From NCBI GenBank assembly GCA_903903925.1, contig CAIVAU010000119.1:1-64000 (forward strand): a DNA stretch of 64,000 nucleotides. The letters run 5' to 3'. A model generated the notes under the pieces. That model did not search any database. It was not told where the DNA came from and worked only from the letters and a program-made list of their open reading frames with translations. Position 1 is the first letter of the stretch; each line of letters opens with the position of its first letter. The position numbers and the translations under genes are program-made. Source of the DNA: an uncultured cyanobacterium (GTDB lineage Bacteria > Cyanobacteriota > Cyanobacteriia > Cyanobacteriales > Nostocaceae). Shown here piece by piece: positions 8,001 to 16,215 of this stretch.

Positions 8001-8739
8001 CTTGCTGGACAATGTCTGGACAAGCGTTGTAGTAGGGGTTAACACTTTCGCGGGCTTGGAAGTAAACATCAGGATTTTGGGCTGTTCCCCTTAACACAGG
8101 GCTGTCTGGGGTAAGCGCACGGGCGCGGTGGGCGAATATCAGTTCATCATCAATGAGTGCCCGGAGGTTGCACTCTTGTAGTAGTTCAACCTTCTGAATT
8201 TCATGAGAGGTGCGGAAGCCGTCGAAGAAGTGCATAAATGGCACTCGCGCCTTGAGAGTTGCAGCTTGGGCAATGAGGGCAAAGTCCTGACTCTCCTGCA
8301 CTGAGGCGGAACACAATAGGGCAAAGCCAGTCGCACGGGCTGCCATAACGTCACTATGATCGCCAAAAATTGACAGGGCTTGGGTGGCGAGGGAGCGAGC
8401 AGCAACGTGGATCACAGCGCTGTTGAGTTCACCTGCAATTTTGTACAGATTGGGAATCATCAACAACAATCCTTGGGACGATGTGAAGGTGGTAGTCTGA
8501 GAACCGGTTTGCAACGCCCCGTGAACAGCAGCCGCCGCACCACCCTCACTCTGCATTTGGATCACACTGGGAATAGTGCCCCATAGGTTGGGACGACTTT
8601 CTGATGACCAGGTATCTGCCCATTCACTCATTGATGACGAGGGGGTGATGGGATAAATGGCAATGACTTCATTTAAGCAATAAGCAACACGGGCAACAGC
8701 TTCATTGCCATCAATGGTTGCAAAAGTTTTATTCATCAT
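5029..8739 (-). CDS. nifJ: Pyruvate:ferredoxin (flavodoxin) oxidoreductase
   Basis: A 1236-residue single-chain PFOR that converts pyruvate and CoA to acetyl-CoA and CO2 with reduced ferredoxin or flavodoxin. The order is the N-terminal pyruvate/TPP domain (IYPITPSSSMSE near residue 32), the CoA-binding domain, the gamma domain with FYGLGSDGTVGANKNS, the two [4Fe-4S] motifs CIQCSKCVMLCPHG and CTGCGICIDICPG, and the C-terminal TPP domain (FSGACAGCGETPY, GCSSIYGGNLPTTPWTKN, GGDGWAYDIDFGGLDH). An AAAAGGAG site precedes the start. It is about 40 residues longer than usual, with two likely in-frame insertions: near residues 640-665 (heptamer hairpin at 6774-6828) and near residues 355-375. Its 3' end overlaps the convergent YqaE-like gene. 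Confidence 0.96.
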   Translation of the reverse strand: MMNKTFATIDGNEAVARVAYCLNEVIAIYPITPSSSMSEWADTWSSESRPNLWGTIPSVIQMQSEGGAAAAVHGALQTGSQTTTFTSSQGLLLMIPNLYKIAGELNSAVIHVAARSLATQALSIFGDHSDVMAARATGFALLCSASVQESQDFALIAQAATLKARVPFMHFFDGFRTSHEIQKVELLQECNLRALIDDELIFAHRARALTPDSPVLRGTAQNPDVYFQARESVNPYYNACPDIVQQVMNQFGEQTGRHYHIFEYHGAPDADRVIVLMGSGCETVHETIDYLNARGEKVGIVKVRLYRPFDIKRFVEALPATTKAIAVLDRTKEPGSIGEPLYLDVVTAIHEAWESRAGGEEDDRGSGRVNPNTSAPYPKIIGGRYGLSSKEFTPAMVRAIFDNLAQIKPKNHFTIGINDDVCQTSLTFDSNFSTEPDHVIRAMFYGLGSDGTVGANKNSIKIIGEETDNYAQGYFVYDSKKSGSITVSHLRFGSQSIRSTYLITQANFIGCHQWVFLERIDILKTAVFGATFLLNSPYDADTVWEHLPLEVQQQIISKQIKFYVINATKVARESGMSGRINTIMQVCFFALAGVLPQSEAIAKIKQAIEKTYGKKGKEVVQKNLQAVDRTLENLHKVVDCLLLTDEWKEKSVNSQPSTVNNSPKFVQEVLGKIMKWQGDDLPVSALPADGTYPTGTTKWEKRNVAQEIPVWDSVVCIQCSKCVMLCPHGVIRSKVYQTDELAHAPLTFKSVGAKDKDFAGQKFTIQVAPEDCTGCGICIDICPGKNKSLPDRKAINMEPQGQLREQERENWNFFLSLPNADRRQLKLNQIRQQQLQEPLFEFSGACAGCGETPYLKLLTQLFGDRSIIANATGCSSIYGGNLPTTPWTKNADGRGPAWSNSLFEDNAEFGFGFRLSLDKQSEFAGELLEPLSSEIGDSLVLSILTAQQKTEADIYEQRERIALLKQRLQLLLTESSSQSTTTKVQQLLTLADNLVKKSVWIVGGDGWAYDIDFGGLDHVLASGRNVNILVMDTEVYSNTGGQSSKATPRAAVAKFASSGKPAPKKDLGLIAMTYGNVYVASVAIGARDEHTLKAFLEAEAYNGPSLIIAYSHCIAHGINMATAMSHQKALVESGRWLLYRYNPDLQKLGKNPLQLDMPSPKQPIDHSMSQENRFQMLTKSQPALAKQLLQEAQTDVDARWQFYQYLAARPQPEGELFPRNHPDCVNNSKNIEAKNC
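6774..6828. repeat. In-frame heptamer hairpin inside nifJ
   Basis: GTTGACTGTTGACT and, 21 bases on, GTCAACAGTAAACAGTCAAC form an inverted repeat of TTGACTG-type heptamers. It encodes the poorly conserved segment around LLLTDEW and NSQPSTVNNS of the nifJ product without breaking the frame. Confidence 0.65.
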
Positions 8740-9055
8740 TTTCTCCTTTTAAATTCCCGGTTGCCTAGTGCCAAGAGTATCCTTTGAGGAGAAGGTTTAT
8801 TCCAATACGGTTGCTGTTAGTAGTGAGCCATATTGGAGTTTATGCTACTTTTGACTTACCTAGAAAATAAATCTTTGTCTATGAGTATCGCATCCTATCA
8901 CCCGGATGATTAATTTTAATTAGTTATGTACTCAAGTTAAGAAAATTCCACCCATTCAGGCTTTCTGCGACTTCATGAAATTTTTGGGGGTAGAGGTTCG
9001 GGGTCTTTTTATAGCTTGATATAGCCATAAAAGTATTGCATATCTGCCAAAAACT
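8740..9055. other. nifJ upstream region, no gene seen
   Basis: AT-rich intergenic sequence upstream of nifJ (minus strand). It contains the nifJ ribosome-binding site close to 8745. I found no open reading frame, RNA gene or clear operator. Confidence 0.5.
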
Positions 9056-9207
9056 TCATTTAACCTTTTCAAAATCTTTAAACGGATAAACCCGCTCTTG
9101 AGTTAACCATGCTGCATAGAGCAGAAATTGGCAAATATCCTCTGGTTCTTTACCTCAATTTCTAAGTATTCTTGAAGTGTATAGCTACGTTGTTCTGTTG
9201 TAATCAT
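9056..9207 (-). pseudogene. Uma2-like remnant (frameshifted)
   Basis: From the ATG at 9207 the minus strand reads MITTEQRSYTLQEYLEIEV, closely like the N-terminus of Uma2-family (PD-(D/E)XK fold) proteins that are abundant in cyanobacteria. The frame then breaks, and a neighbouring frame reads KEPEDICQFLLYAAWLTQER and ends KDFEKVK with a stop at 9056. The Uma2 catalytic core is missing. It may be a decayed gene or two fused fragments. Confidence 0.4.
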
Positions 9208-9299
9208 TGAATTTATACTGCACAAATAGTAAGATTTTTATTTAGTATATCTTGATCTTAGAGTTTCAATACCCCTTCAACTTTAGGAGAAAACAAACT

Positions 9300-9953
9300 G
9301 TGAAAATCGTCTCTGTAAATGTCGGACTTCCCCGTGAAGTCATGTGGAAAGGCAGACCCGTTTTAACTGGAATCTTTAAAGAACCAGTTGAAGGAAGGGT
9401 TCGGGTGCGTTCCCTGAATTTAGATGGCGATCGCCAAGCGGATCTCACGGTTCATGGTGGGGTAGACAAAGCCGTCTATGCCTATCCAAGCGAACATTAC
9501 GCTTACTGGCAACATGAACTACCTGAGATGGAATTGCCTTGGGGAGTGTTTGGCGAAAACTTCACCGTTGAGGGATTGTTAGAGGATGGGGTAAATATTG
9601 GCGATCGATTTCGCATTGGCACTGCTGAAGTGATGGTTAAACAACCAAGAAATCCCTGTTACAAGCTTGGTATCAGATTCGGGCGAGCCGACATGGTTCA
9701 ACGATTTATGGCAAGCCGTTTAAGTGGGATTTACTTCTCAGTTGTTCAGGATGGCGAAGTCGGAACTGGTGACACAATAGAACTTGTCAGCCGAGATCAA
9801 AATTACGTCACTGTTGCCGATATTACCAGGCTCTTTGACCGCAAAGTAACCGATCCAGATCTATTACACCGCGCCATCCAGGTTCCAGCTTTGCCTCCAA
9901 ACTTGCGAGACTACTTTCAACAGCAACTTGAACAGCGTAGTGGAGTCGTGTGA
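9300..9953 (+). CDS. MOSC-domain protein (YiiM-like)
   Basis: A 217-residue protein. The MOSC core includes GIFKEPVEGRVRV, the DGDRQADLTVHGGVDKAVYA block, WGVFGENFTVEGL, IGDRFRIGTAEVMVKQPRNPCYK with the conserved Cys, and MVQRFMASRLSGIYFSVVQDG. MOSC domains bind the molybdenum cofactor or sulfur carriers; the C-terminal segment DITRLFDRKVTD matches the YiiM 3-alpha region. I chose the GTG at 9300, since AGGAG lies about 11 bases upstream and the residues before it (from 9252) look non-coding. YiiM-type proteins take part in reduction of N-hydroxylated compounds. It stands alone. Confidence 0.85.
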   Translation: MKIVSVNVGLPREVMWKGRPVLTGIFKEPVEGRVRVRSLNLDGDRQADLTVHGGVDKAVYAYPSEHYAYWQHELPEMELPWGVFGENFTVEGLLEDGVNIGDRFRIGTAEVMVKQPRNPCYKLGIRFGRADMVQRFMASRLSGIYFSVVQDGEVGTGDTIELVSRDQNYVTVADITRLFDRKVTDPDLLHRAIQVPALPPNLRDYFQQQLEQRSGVV

Positions 9954-10022
9954 ATACGAGTTCCAATATGATAGTCAGCGTACGCGACCCTAATCTAGAC
10001 CCTCAGCGGTAATTTTGTACTA

Positions 10023-10409
10023 TTAAAGCCTAGCGGATTTGCTCCGATCTAAAGGCTTAACGATGGAGGAAAGCGAGGTTTCTACCGCCGCATTCATGGG
10101 TTGTTGTTTTTCTGCGTTGAAAGACTTAAAGTAACCTTGCTCCCATAATTGTCTAACCGCGTTTTCCATTGCTTCACGGGTAACTTCAGGTAAAATAATT
10201 AATCCAGGTTCAGCTAAAAAAGGATATCCCAATTCCGCTTCTGCTTCCAAGTCTTGCTGTAAGCGAACGGGATCGATGAAGTAAACAGGATATATTTTTC
10301 CCTCTGGACTGTGAACAATGCCATCACTCCTATAGCCTTTCATCGGGGTTTCTACTTCATCTTTATCGTTCCATCCGTATGTAAAATTTAACTCTGGATA
10401 GTTCGTCAT
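10023..10409 (-). CDS. Hypothetical protein, partner of upstream toxin-like gene
   Basis: A 128-residue acidic soluble protein that I do not recognise. The middle reads GKIYPVYFIDPVRLQQDLE and then ILPEVTREAMENAVRQLWEQ, a mix of strands and helices. There are no membrane segments or Cys clusters. It begins five bases after the end of the 101-residue gene at 10415-10720 and must be co-transcribed with it. That arrangement, and the toxin-module look of the first gene, suggest it could be an immunity or antitoxin partner; this is inference only. Confidence 0.6.
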   Translation of the reverse strand: MTNYPELNFTYGWNDKDEVETPMKGYRSDGIVHSPEGKIYPVYFIDPVRLQQDLEAEAELGYPFLAEPGLIILPEVTREAMENAVRQLWEQGYFKSFNAEKQQPMNAAVETSLSSIVKPLDRSKSARL

Positions 10410-10414
10410 TGACT

Positions 10415-10720
10415 CTATGCCTCCTTAATTGCTTTGATTTTTTTGAGTTCGTCATTAAACTGTTCAAAGGTAAGCAAATTAGCTTGACGGGGAACGATTT
10501 CATAATGTTGCAGATCTCGCCCTCGTTGAATAATTTTTAAAGTATCGGGCAAGTCAAGAATTTTATAAGCTCCTCCAAACCCACAAACTTTATTGGGATC
10601 TAGATGAACAGAAATGCCATTATTCGGCTTGACAAAACCAGTATTTTGATCGATTTTCACTTCGTTGGGTAAAGCTTCAAACTCACTCCCTCCTCTGTAA
10701 AATGTTTTTTCTCCATCCAC
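10415..10720 (-). CDS. Small protein resembling a C-terminal toxin module
   Basis: A 101-residue protein beginning MDGEKTFYRGGSEF, with FVKPNNGISVHLDPNKVCGF, GGAYKILDLP and a C-terminal RDLQHYEIVPRQANLLTFEQ. The FYRGG opening, GISVH strand and HYEIVP strand resemble modules found at the C-termini of RHS/filamentous toxins and as free-standing toxin-like genes. I could not assign a named family. AAGGTGG lies directly before the start. It leads a two-gene minus-strand unit with the 128-residue gene. Confidence 0.55.
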   Translation of the reverse strand: MDGEKTFYRGGSEFEALPNEVKIDQNTGFVKPNNGISVHLDPNKVCGFGGAYKILDLPDTLKIIQRGRDLQHYEIVPRQANLLTFEQFNDELKKIKAIKEA

Positions 10721-10906
10721 CTTGCGGAACTCTACTTATGCTATCGTTTGAGGGGTTAATGGTGATTAATGTGCTGAGGTCGGTGCTTGTTGCCAATGTC
10801 AACTCCTCTGGGAACATTCTACTATTAGTAAGTGCATGGTTATTAGATTCATTCTAAGCCGTAACCCACGGTTATGGTTTAGGATAATGGGTTGATCCGC
10901 TAAACC

Positions 10907-10945
10907 AAAAAACCAACCATCGTCTTGGCGGTGGTTGGTTTTTTT
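10907..10945. terminator. Rho-independent terminator, bidirectional in form
   Basis: Arms AACCAACCA (10911-10919) and TGGTTGGTT (10932-10940) around a 12-base loop, flanked by an A run on the left and TTTTTTT on the right. On the minus strand it ends the SLH-FAS1 gene (stop at 11052). Confidence 0.75.
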
Positions 10946-11051
10946 GGGTTTCATGCCTTGACCTTACCTACAAGATCAGGCGATCGCAGGCAAGTGTCTC
11001 TAACTCGCTTGCTGCAAGATGTCAGATATGCAATCTTATTTGCACATTTGC

Positions 11052-12827
11052 TTATCTAAAGTTGTAGCCAATGCCTATTGTCACCCCTACATCTGTGTCA
11101 GTGAGGAAAGCGGCATTGACAGTGCCATTTAATGTCAATTTAGAACCCAAAGGCACATCTATACCACCAGTTACCAGTGCACCAACGTCACCGCTGTTAC
11201 CAGTATCAATAGCAACACCAGCGCCGATGAAAGGAGATATAGCAAAGGCTCGTCCACCCAAGTCACCAACTCCCTTTGGAGTCAAGTCAAAGGTTATAGG
11301 AAGTAGAACGACGGGATTGCTTCCAATGACTGCGGATGGTCGGAACGAGAAATTGCGTGTCACCCCAAGTTTAGTGATCACCGCAAAGTTTCCGTTGCTC
11401 AAATCGGAACTACCTGATATACCAATGTTACCGCCAACCCCGATATAGCTTCTGCCACCACGAGTCGCTCTACCAATTGTAGGACCACCACCGTTATCAG
11501 CATTTGAGCTTCCTCGTTTCAATTCACTTAACTTAAAGTCAGGCGGTAGCAGGACCTTGTTAATGGCATAGATCACGCCGTTGCTGGCTTGGACATTCGC
11601 CTGTATGACTTTTGCTTTGTTTACCGTCAGATGATCTCCAGAAGCTTTAATCCGGACAGGTTCACCCTCCAGGGTTTTCTGTTCTCCGGTTGTGAGTTGA
11701 GTGCTAGTTAGTGAACCAGAAACCACGTGGTAGGTCAAAATCTTAACCAGCGCGTCTTTGTTTTCTGGCAGCTGCAATCGTCGTAAAGCCTCTTTAGGTA
11801 AAGCAGCAAAAGCCTGATCAGTTGGAGCGAAAACTGTAAACGGCCCTGGCTGTTGTAGAGTATCTGTCAGCCCGGCTGCTTTTAATAAAGCAGTCAAGGT
11901 TGTAAAGGAGTTGCTAGACGCAGCAAGGGAAACAATGTCGTTGGAGGTTTGAGTACCACCAGCTTGAGCCCCGCCAGCAGTTCCACCTACTACATATTGA
12001 GCAGCCGCAACATTGCTAGCAATTGGTTGTAACTGTCCCTGTTTGACCAAAGCTTGATAGAGAATTGCTGCTGCATCCGCACGAGTCAGAGCTCCTGTAG
12101 GATTGAGTGTTTTAACATCGGGATAGTTAACAACGAGATTTGCTTGTGTTGCCGCAACCACATTATTTACGGCATAGTTCGGGATCGACGAAGCGTCGGC
12201 GTAGTAGGTATTGAGAATATCTGGTGAGGCGCTACTATTATTCAAACCTAGCCCACTTGTTAAAGCAACAATTGCCTGCACCTTGGGAATTTGTTGCTGG
12301 GGTCGAAACACATTGCCCGGATAGCCAGACATGAATCCAGTTTCGTAGGCTTTTTGAATTGCACCAGCAGCCCAGTAGTTAGGAGGAACGTCTGAAAATC
12401 CGCCAGCATTTAACTGCCGAACTGGGTTGACGTTAAAAGCTTTTTGAATCATTGCCGCAAACTCAGCGCGAGTCACGGGTTGATCTGGCTTAAAAGTGCC
12501 ATCAGGAAAGCCGGCTATAACATTTCTTGCGGCTAGGGCTTGAATAAATGGACTCGCCCAGTAATCTGATCCCACGTCAGAAAAGTTAGTCCCTGAAGTT
12601 GATGGTGTTGTGGGAGTGAGATTTGAAGGAGGAGTCCCCTGATTTGATGGTGTTATGGGAGTGAGATTTGAAGGGGGGGTTCCCTGATCTGATGGTGTTG
12701 TGGGATTTTGCTGAGTCATTTGAGCTGAAGCTGGAGCAGAAATTATTGCAGGAGCAACTGTAGTACCTGTAACTCCTAGAGCTAAAAAGACCGCACTTGC
12801 TGATGACCGCCGAAATAAACTATTCAT
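11052..12827 (-). CDS. SLH-FAS1 envelope protein with barrel-like C-terminus
   Basis: A 591-residue exported protein. The signal peptide is followed by Pro/Thr/Ser-rich repeats (GTPPSNLTP twice). Three SLH repeats follow (FSDVGSDYWASPFIQALAAR, FSDVPPNYWAAGAIQKAYE, and NTYYADASSIPNYAVNNVV), then one FAS1/fasciclin domain (DIVSLAASSNSFTTLTALLK, FTVFAPTDQAFAAL, YHVVSG, NGVIYAINKVLLP). The final 140 residues are Gly-rich alternating strands ending in GIGYNFR, like an outer-membrane barrel. GAGGAG nine bases before the ATG at 12827 decides the start. SLH domains anchor to the cell wall, and FAS1 mediates adhesion. A terminator lies downstream at 10907-10945. Confidence 0.85.
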   Translation of the reverse strand: MNSLFRRSSASAVFLALGVTGTTVAPAIISAPASAQMTQQNPTTPSDQGTPPSNLTPITPSNQGTPPSNLTPTTPSTSGTNFSDVGSDYWASPFIQALAARNVIAGFPDGTFKPDQPVTRAEFAAMIQKAFNVNPVRQLNAGGFSDVPPNYWAAGAIQKAYETGFMSGYPGNVFRPQQQIPKVQAIVALTSGLGLNNSSASPDILNTYYADASSIPNYAVNNVVAATQANLVVNYPDVKTLNPTGALTRADAAAILYQALVKQGQLQPIASNVAAAQYVVGGTAGGAQAGGTQTSNDIVSLAASSNSFTTLTALLKAAGLTDTLQQPGPFTVFAPTDQAFAALPKEALRRLQLPENKDALVKILTYHVVSGSLTSTQLTTGEQKTLEGEPVRIKASGDHLTVNKAKVIQANVQASNGVIYAINKVLLPPDFKLSELKRGSSNADNGGGPTIGRATRGGRSYIGVGGNIGISGSSDLSNGNFAVITKLGVTRNFSFRPSAVIGSNPVVLLPITFDLTPKGVGDLGGRAFAISPFIGAGVAIDTGNSGDVGALVTGGIDVPLGSKLTLNGTVNAAFLTDTDVGVTIGIGYNFR

Positions 12828-13711
12828 GGATACACACTCCTCAAATAAAGTAGGTTTATATCTTTTACACACTATGACTAAATTAACCGACTCTTAAGAA
12901 TAAATCCAATGTTGCCTAGCCAACAATACAGGCATGAATGGTTCTGTAAATCTGGTTTCCTCTAAGGATAAGAAACCTCTTGTCAACCGAGGTCACAAAA
13001 AAAATCACACTGCCCATAAATTTAAGTTTAATCAATAATTTGTTTGATTAAAGTATAAAATTTAGCTTAGAGATGATTTTCTCTGTGTTACTTAAAATAC
13101 ACTTGACTAGGTTGACACTCACAATAGACTTGTTGACGCAAAAGGTTGTCGTAACAACGTCAGTGTGGGTTTATTATCCTAGACTGATTTTCATGACCAA
13201 TAGTTTCCTTTAAGGTACCTGCTCTAATTGATGTCTACCTCCATCTACAGATATAGCGCTTTGAGGGTTGAGCGCACATCTATCGTAGTCTAAGTAGGAT
13301 TAAGGAATCTATCGAAAGCAAGGTTCTGATTGCTGCTGCCCATATTTGCAAGCAAACAACTGTACCGGATCTTCACTTGCGTAGGCGAGACAGTTTTCAT
13401 CCATGTAATTTGCCCTACCACCTCAGTAACCCATTTTTCACGCTCCGCGTTTCAAATCCTGTGAACGTTTACCTAAGTTAAGTACTCAATAACTTATTCG
13501 TCTTTAAGTAATATGACTGAGACATTTTTTATATGTATAGATTATTACTATAATAGGTGATTAAATCAGAAAAATTTATTAAACATGAAGGAAGAAAAAT
13601 ATTCAACATAGGTTCAAGCATTGATTGGCAGATGAGCGAGTTTCGTTATGGGATCTAGAGAAGTTAGTAATTGATCTAGGACTTACGATGATGATTAATT
13701 ATGGGTGAAAT
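12828..13711. other. Long intergenic region
   Basis: About 880 bases between the SLH-FAS1 gene (minus) and the GTPase locus (plus). It should hold both promoters. It is AT-rich near both ends. The only candidate gene is the small minus-strand frame at 13309-13404. No tRNA, riboswitch or strong hairpin was recognised. Confidence 0.5.
13309..13404 (-). CDS. Possible small Cys-containing protein (31 aa)
   Basis: The frame starts MDENCLAYASEDPVQLFACK and ends QSEPCFR, with three Cys and a protein-like composition. It stands alone in the long gap. No family is recognised and the ribosome-binding site is weak, so it may be chance. Confidence 0.22.
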   Translation of the reverse strand: MDENCLAYASEDPVQLFACKYGQQQSEPCFR

Positions 13712-14461
13712 ATGGGAATAATCTATATAGGCGATCGCGCCACAGGTAAAACACACTTGGCAATGGAGTTAGCTAACCCTAAAAGTCACTATGTTAAAGT
13801 TTGTCATCCTGATTATGAATATCTCAAAGCACTTTTATATGACGATAGCGTAGGAGGAACTAAAGCAACAGATGCAGATAAGGAAGTTGATGCTCGGTAC
13901 TTAGATATTCAAGTGAAATTACCTACTGGTTTTAAACAAGTCACTGTTGATTGGGTAGATACACCAGGGGAAATCTGGCGGAAAACATGGCAATTAGATA
14001 ACCCAGGCAAGTGGAAAAGCTTTTTAGAGACAGTTCGTAAAAGTGAAGGTATTTTACTAATACTTCCACCCTATCGGGAACTTTTAAATCAGGGTGTAAA
14101 TGCAGAGGAGTTTATGACTCAACAGCAATGGTCTAACAGGTTTAATCGGTGGGTAGAGTTCTTCCGTCAGGACTGCCCTAAAGCGCGACACATAGTTGTT
14201 TGCATAAATAAAGCAGACCTTTTTTGCGATATCAACCAGGAAGCTTTAAAACTTACGTATAACCCGAATAGCGCTCAATTTAATTGGCATCAACGAAATA
14301 GCTACGTCTTGCAAAAATACTTCAGTTCGATTCAGACGCAGTTAGAACAAATTAACAAAAGTATTTCAGGTTTATCAGTTCGTTGCTTTATTACAACTAT
14401 TTATAATCGCTCTTTATTAGAACTGCCGTGGATATATTTAGGAGCTTTTCTAGCTAAGTAG
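13712..14461 (+). CDS. P-loop GTPase-like protein 1 of the signalling locus
   Basis: A 249-residue soluble protein. The P-loop GDRATGKT is at residues 7-14, the Walker B/G3-like DTPGE at 83-87, and a G4-like INKAD at 165-169. Together these indicate a TRAFAC-type GTPase related to the next two proteins and to the so-called double-GTPase (DO-GTPase) group of bacterial conflict and signalling operons. The G4 motif here is canonical NKxD, unlike its neighbours (SKCE, TKCE). It opens a plus-strand run of genes to 29031; the next gene starts 12 bases downstream. GTP hydrolysis is inferred from motifs. Confidence 0.75.
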   Translation: MGIIYIGDRATGKTHLAMELANPKSHYVKVCHPDYEYLKALLYDDSVGGTKATDADKEVDARYLDIQVKLPTGFKQVTVDWVDTPGEIWRKTWQLDNPGKWKSFLETVRKSEGILLILPPYRELLNQGVNAEEFMTQQQWSNRFNRWVEFFRQDCPKARHIVVCINKADLFCDINQEALKLTYNPNSAQFNWHQRNSYVLQKYFSSIQTQLEQINKSISGLSVRCFITTIYNRSLLELPWIYLGAFLAK

Positions 14462-14473
14462 TAGAGGAAAAAC

Positions 14474-15298
14474 ATGAGTAACATTCGCGTTATTGGTCCA
14501 CGAGGTTCAGGCAAAACAACCTATCTAGCTGCCTTAGCCTACTGGCCTGATAAAAGGAGATTAGGAAAAAAAGCTCATCATTTCACTATTCAATCTCTTA
14601 ATGATGAGACAAGAGAATTAGCTGAAAAAGCTGAAAATATTATTCGAGAAGGTGGTTCATTAGAACCGACTACTGTGGCAGGAGGAATTGATAGGTTACC
14701 TTTTTACTCATTTAGAATTGAGGTAAAAAATTTACTCACAATAGTAGAAATGAATTTAGCTATTAGAGATTACCCAGGAGAGATTTTTGAAGAATTAGAG
14801 TCTGGCACTAAAAATCAGTTAACTGAAGAATTTATTGATGAATGTTTAATGAAAGATGTTAAGGGGTGTTTAATTTTATTAACAGAATGGAAAAAAGGAA
14901 CAGATAAGTTTTATAGCCGGGTACTAAAACGATTTACCGATTTAATGGACTCTCACGACAGAGGTAATGATTTACGCATCGCTGTAGCAATGAGCAAGTG
15001 TGAAAGAGGTGAACTGTGGCCTGGTCGGTTAGCTCCAGAAATAGACTTATTTGATGTACATCTACCGGAAACAAAAGCGATTTTAACAGCAAAAATTCAT
15101 CCGAAAAATTTACGTTTTTATGCCATATCGACTTTTGGAATTCTCCAGCGAAACGACCCTCGACCGAATCGTGTCGATGAATGGGGAACCAATGGGAGAA
15201 ATTCAGTTTTGAGAAAACCATCAGTTTGGCAACCCTATGGCATGATTTCCCCTCTTTATTGGCTTAGTACAGGTAAGAGGATGAGAGACGATGCGTGA
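14474..15298 (+). CDS. P-loop GTPase-like protein 2 of the signalling locus
   Basis: A 274-residue protein with P-loop GPRGSGKT (8-15), a DYPGE switch motif (99-103) and a G4-equivalent SKCE (174-177). The C-terminal region has LRFYAISTFGIL and SVWQPYGMISPLYWLSTG, which recurs in the next protein as WRPFGLVAPIYWLCTG. The two are clear tandem paralogues. AGAGGAAAAAC precedes the start. The stop overlaps the next start by eight bases, which implies translational coupling. Partner GTPase of a pair is the inferred role. Confidence 0.78.
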   Translation: MSNIRVIGPRGSGKTTYLAALAYWPDKRRLGKKAHHFTIQSLNDETRELAEKAENIIREGGSLEPTTVAGGIDRLPFYSFRIEVKNLLTIVEMNLAIRDYPGEIFEELESGTKNQLTEEFIDECLMKDVKGCLILLTEWKKGTDKFYSRVLKRFTDLMDSHDRGNDLRIAVAMSKCERGELWPGRLAPEIDLFDVHLPETKAILTAKIHPKNLRFYAISTFGILQRNDPRPNRVDEWGTNGRNSVLRKPSVWQPYGMISPLYWLSTGKRMRDDA

Positions 15299-16211
15299 TT
15301 GGTTAACTAAAATTCAGACGAAGGCAAAAGATTTATCTGAGGCAGTTCAAAGTAATGCAGTTTTGCGAGTGATAGGCGATCGCGCCGCTGGCAAAACAAC
15401 CTACATGGCATCTTTGGCACGTTGGCCTAATGCTGACCCTTCCAGTCCAGTTCAGACTGTCACCTCTATTAACGAAGAGGGTTCAGAACTGGTCACTAAG
15501 GCGCAAAATATTCTAGAGCAAGGGTTAGAACTGGAACCAACTAGACTGGATGCTAGCGCATTAGATGTTAAAGATTACACCCTTAGCATTGCTCTCAAGG
15601 GGCAATTTTCTTGGAAGAATTCTCAGGTCAGCCTTAGTTCGCAATTACTCACGCTGAATATTAGCTGCAAAGATTACGCAGGAGAATTTTTTACCGACCT
15701 CCTGCACCAAGCAGGAAATTCTCAACTAGAGGACTACCTTGAGGATTGTCTGCAAGCAACGGGAATTATGTTCTTGATTGATGGCACAACTTATCGCAAG
15801 GACTCTGAGTATGCCAATGGTCTGGATAAGTTTTTAATGGCTGTAGATCGGACTGAGATGATTGCGGCAAAGCGCCGAATTGCCCTTGTACTCACAAAGT
15901 GCGAACAGACAGATTTGTGGGTCAATCGGCATCAGCCTGCATATCTGGCATCAGCTCGCTTCCCGCAAGTTCACAGAAAGTTACAGTCTTGGCAGCAATT
16001 GGGAGCAGGAAATGTAGACTACTTTACCACCTCAGCTTTTGGAATGTTAGGGACACGCTTCCAAGAACCCAACTCTAAGCAACTCAGTCGCAGTCGGGAT
16101 GGTACAACCTCAGTTCTCAAAGACCCAAAGCGGTGGCGACCCTTCGGTTTGGTAGCTCCGATTTACTGGCTGTGTACAGGCGATCGGCATAAGGAATTAG
16201 ACAAGGATTAA
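15291..16211 (+). CDS. P-loop GTPase-like protein 3 of the signalling locus
   Basis: A 306-residue protein. A helical N-terminal extension (1-24) precedes the P-loop GDRAAGKT (29-36); DYAGE is at 128-132 and TKCE at 202-205. It shares the AGKTTYMASLARWP and WRPFGLVAPIYWL blocks with protein 2. Both genes have a spacer between the P-loop and G3 that is longer than in small Ras-like GTPases. It overlaps the previous gene by eight bases and ends five bases before the next start, so these genes form one operon. Confidence 0.78.
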   Translation: MRDWLTKIQTKAKDLSEAVQSNAVLRVIGDRAAGKTTYMASLARWPNADPSSPVQTVTSINEEGSELVTKAQNILEQGLELEPTRLDASALDVKDYTLSIALKGQFSWKNSQVSLSSQLLTLNISCKDYAGEFFTDLLHQAGNSQLEDYLEDCLQATGIMFLIDGTTYRKDSEYANGLDKFLMAVDRTEMIAAKRRIALVLTKCEQTDLWVNRHQPAYLASARFPQVHRKLQSWQQLGAGNVDYFTTSAFGMLGTRFQEPNSKQLSRSRDGTTSVLKDPKRWRPFGLVAPIYWLCTGDRHKELDKD

Positions 16212-16215
16212 GTAT

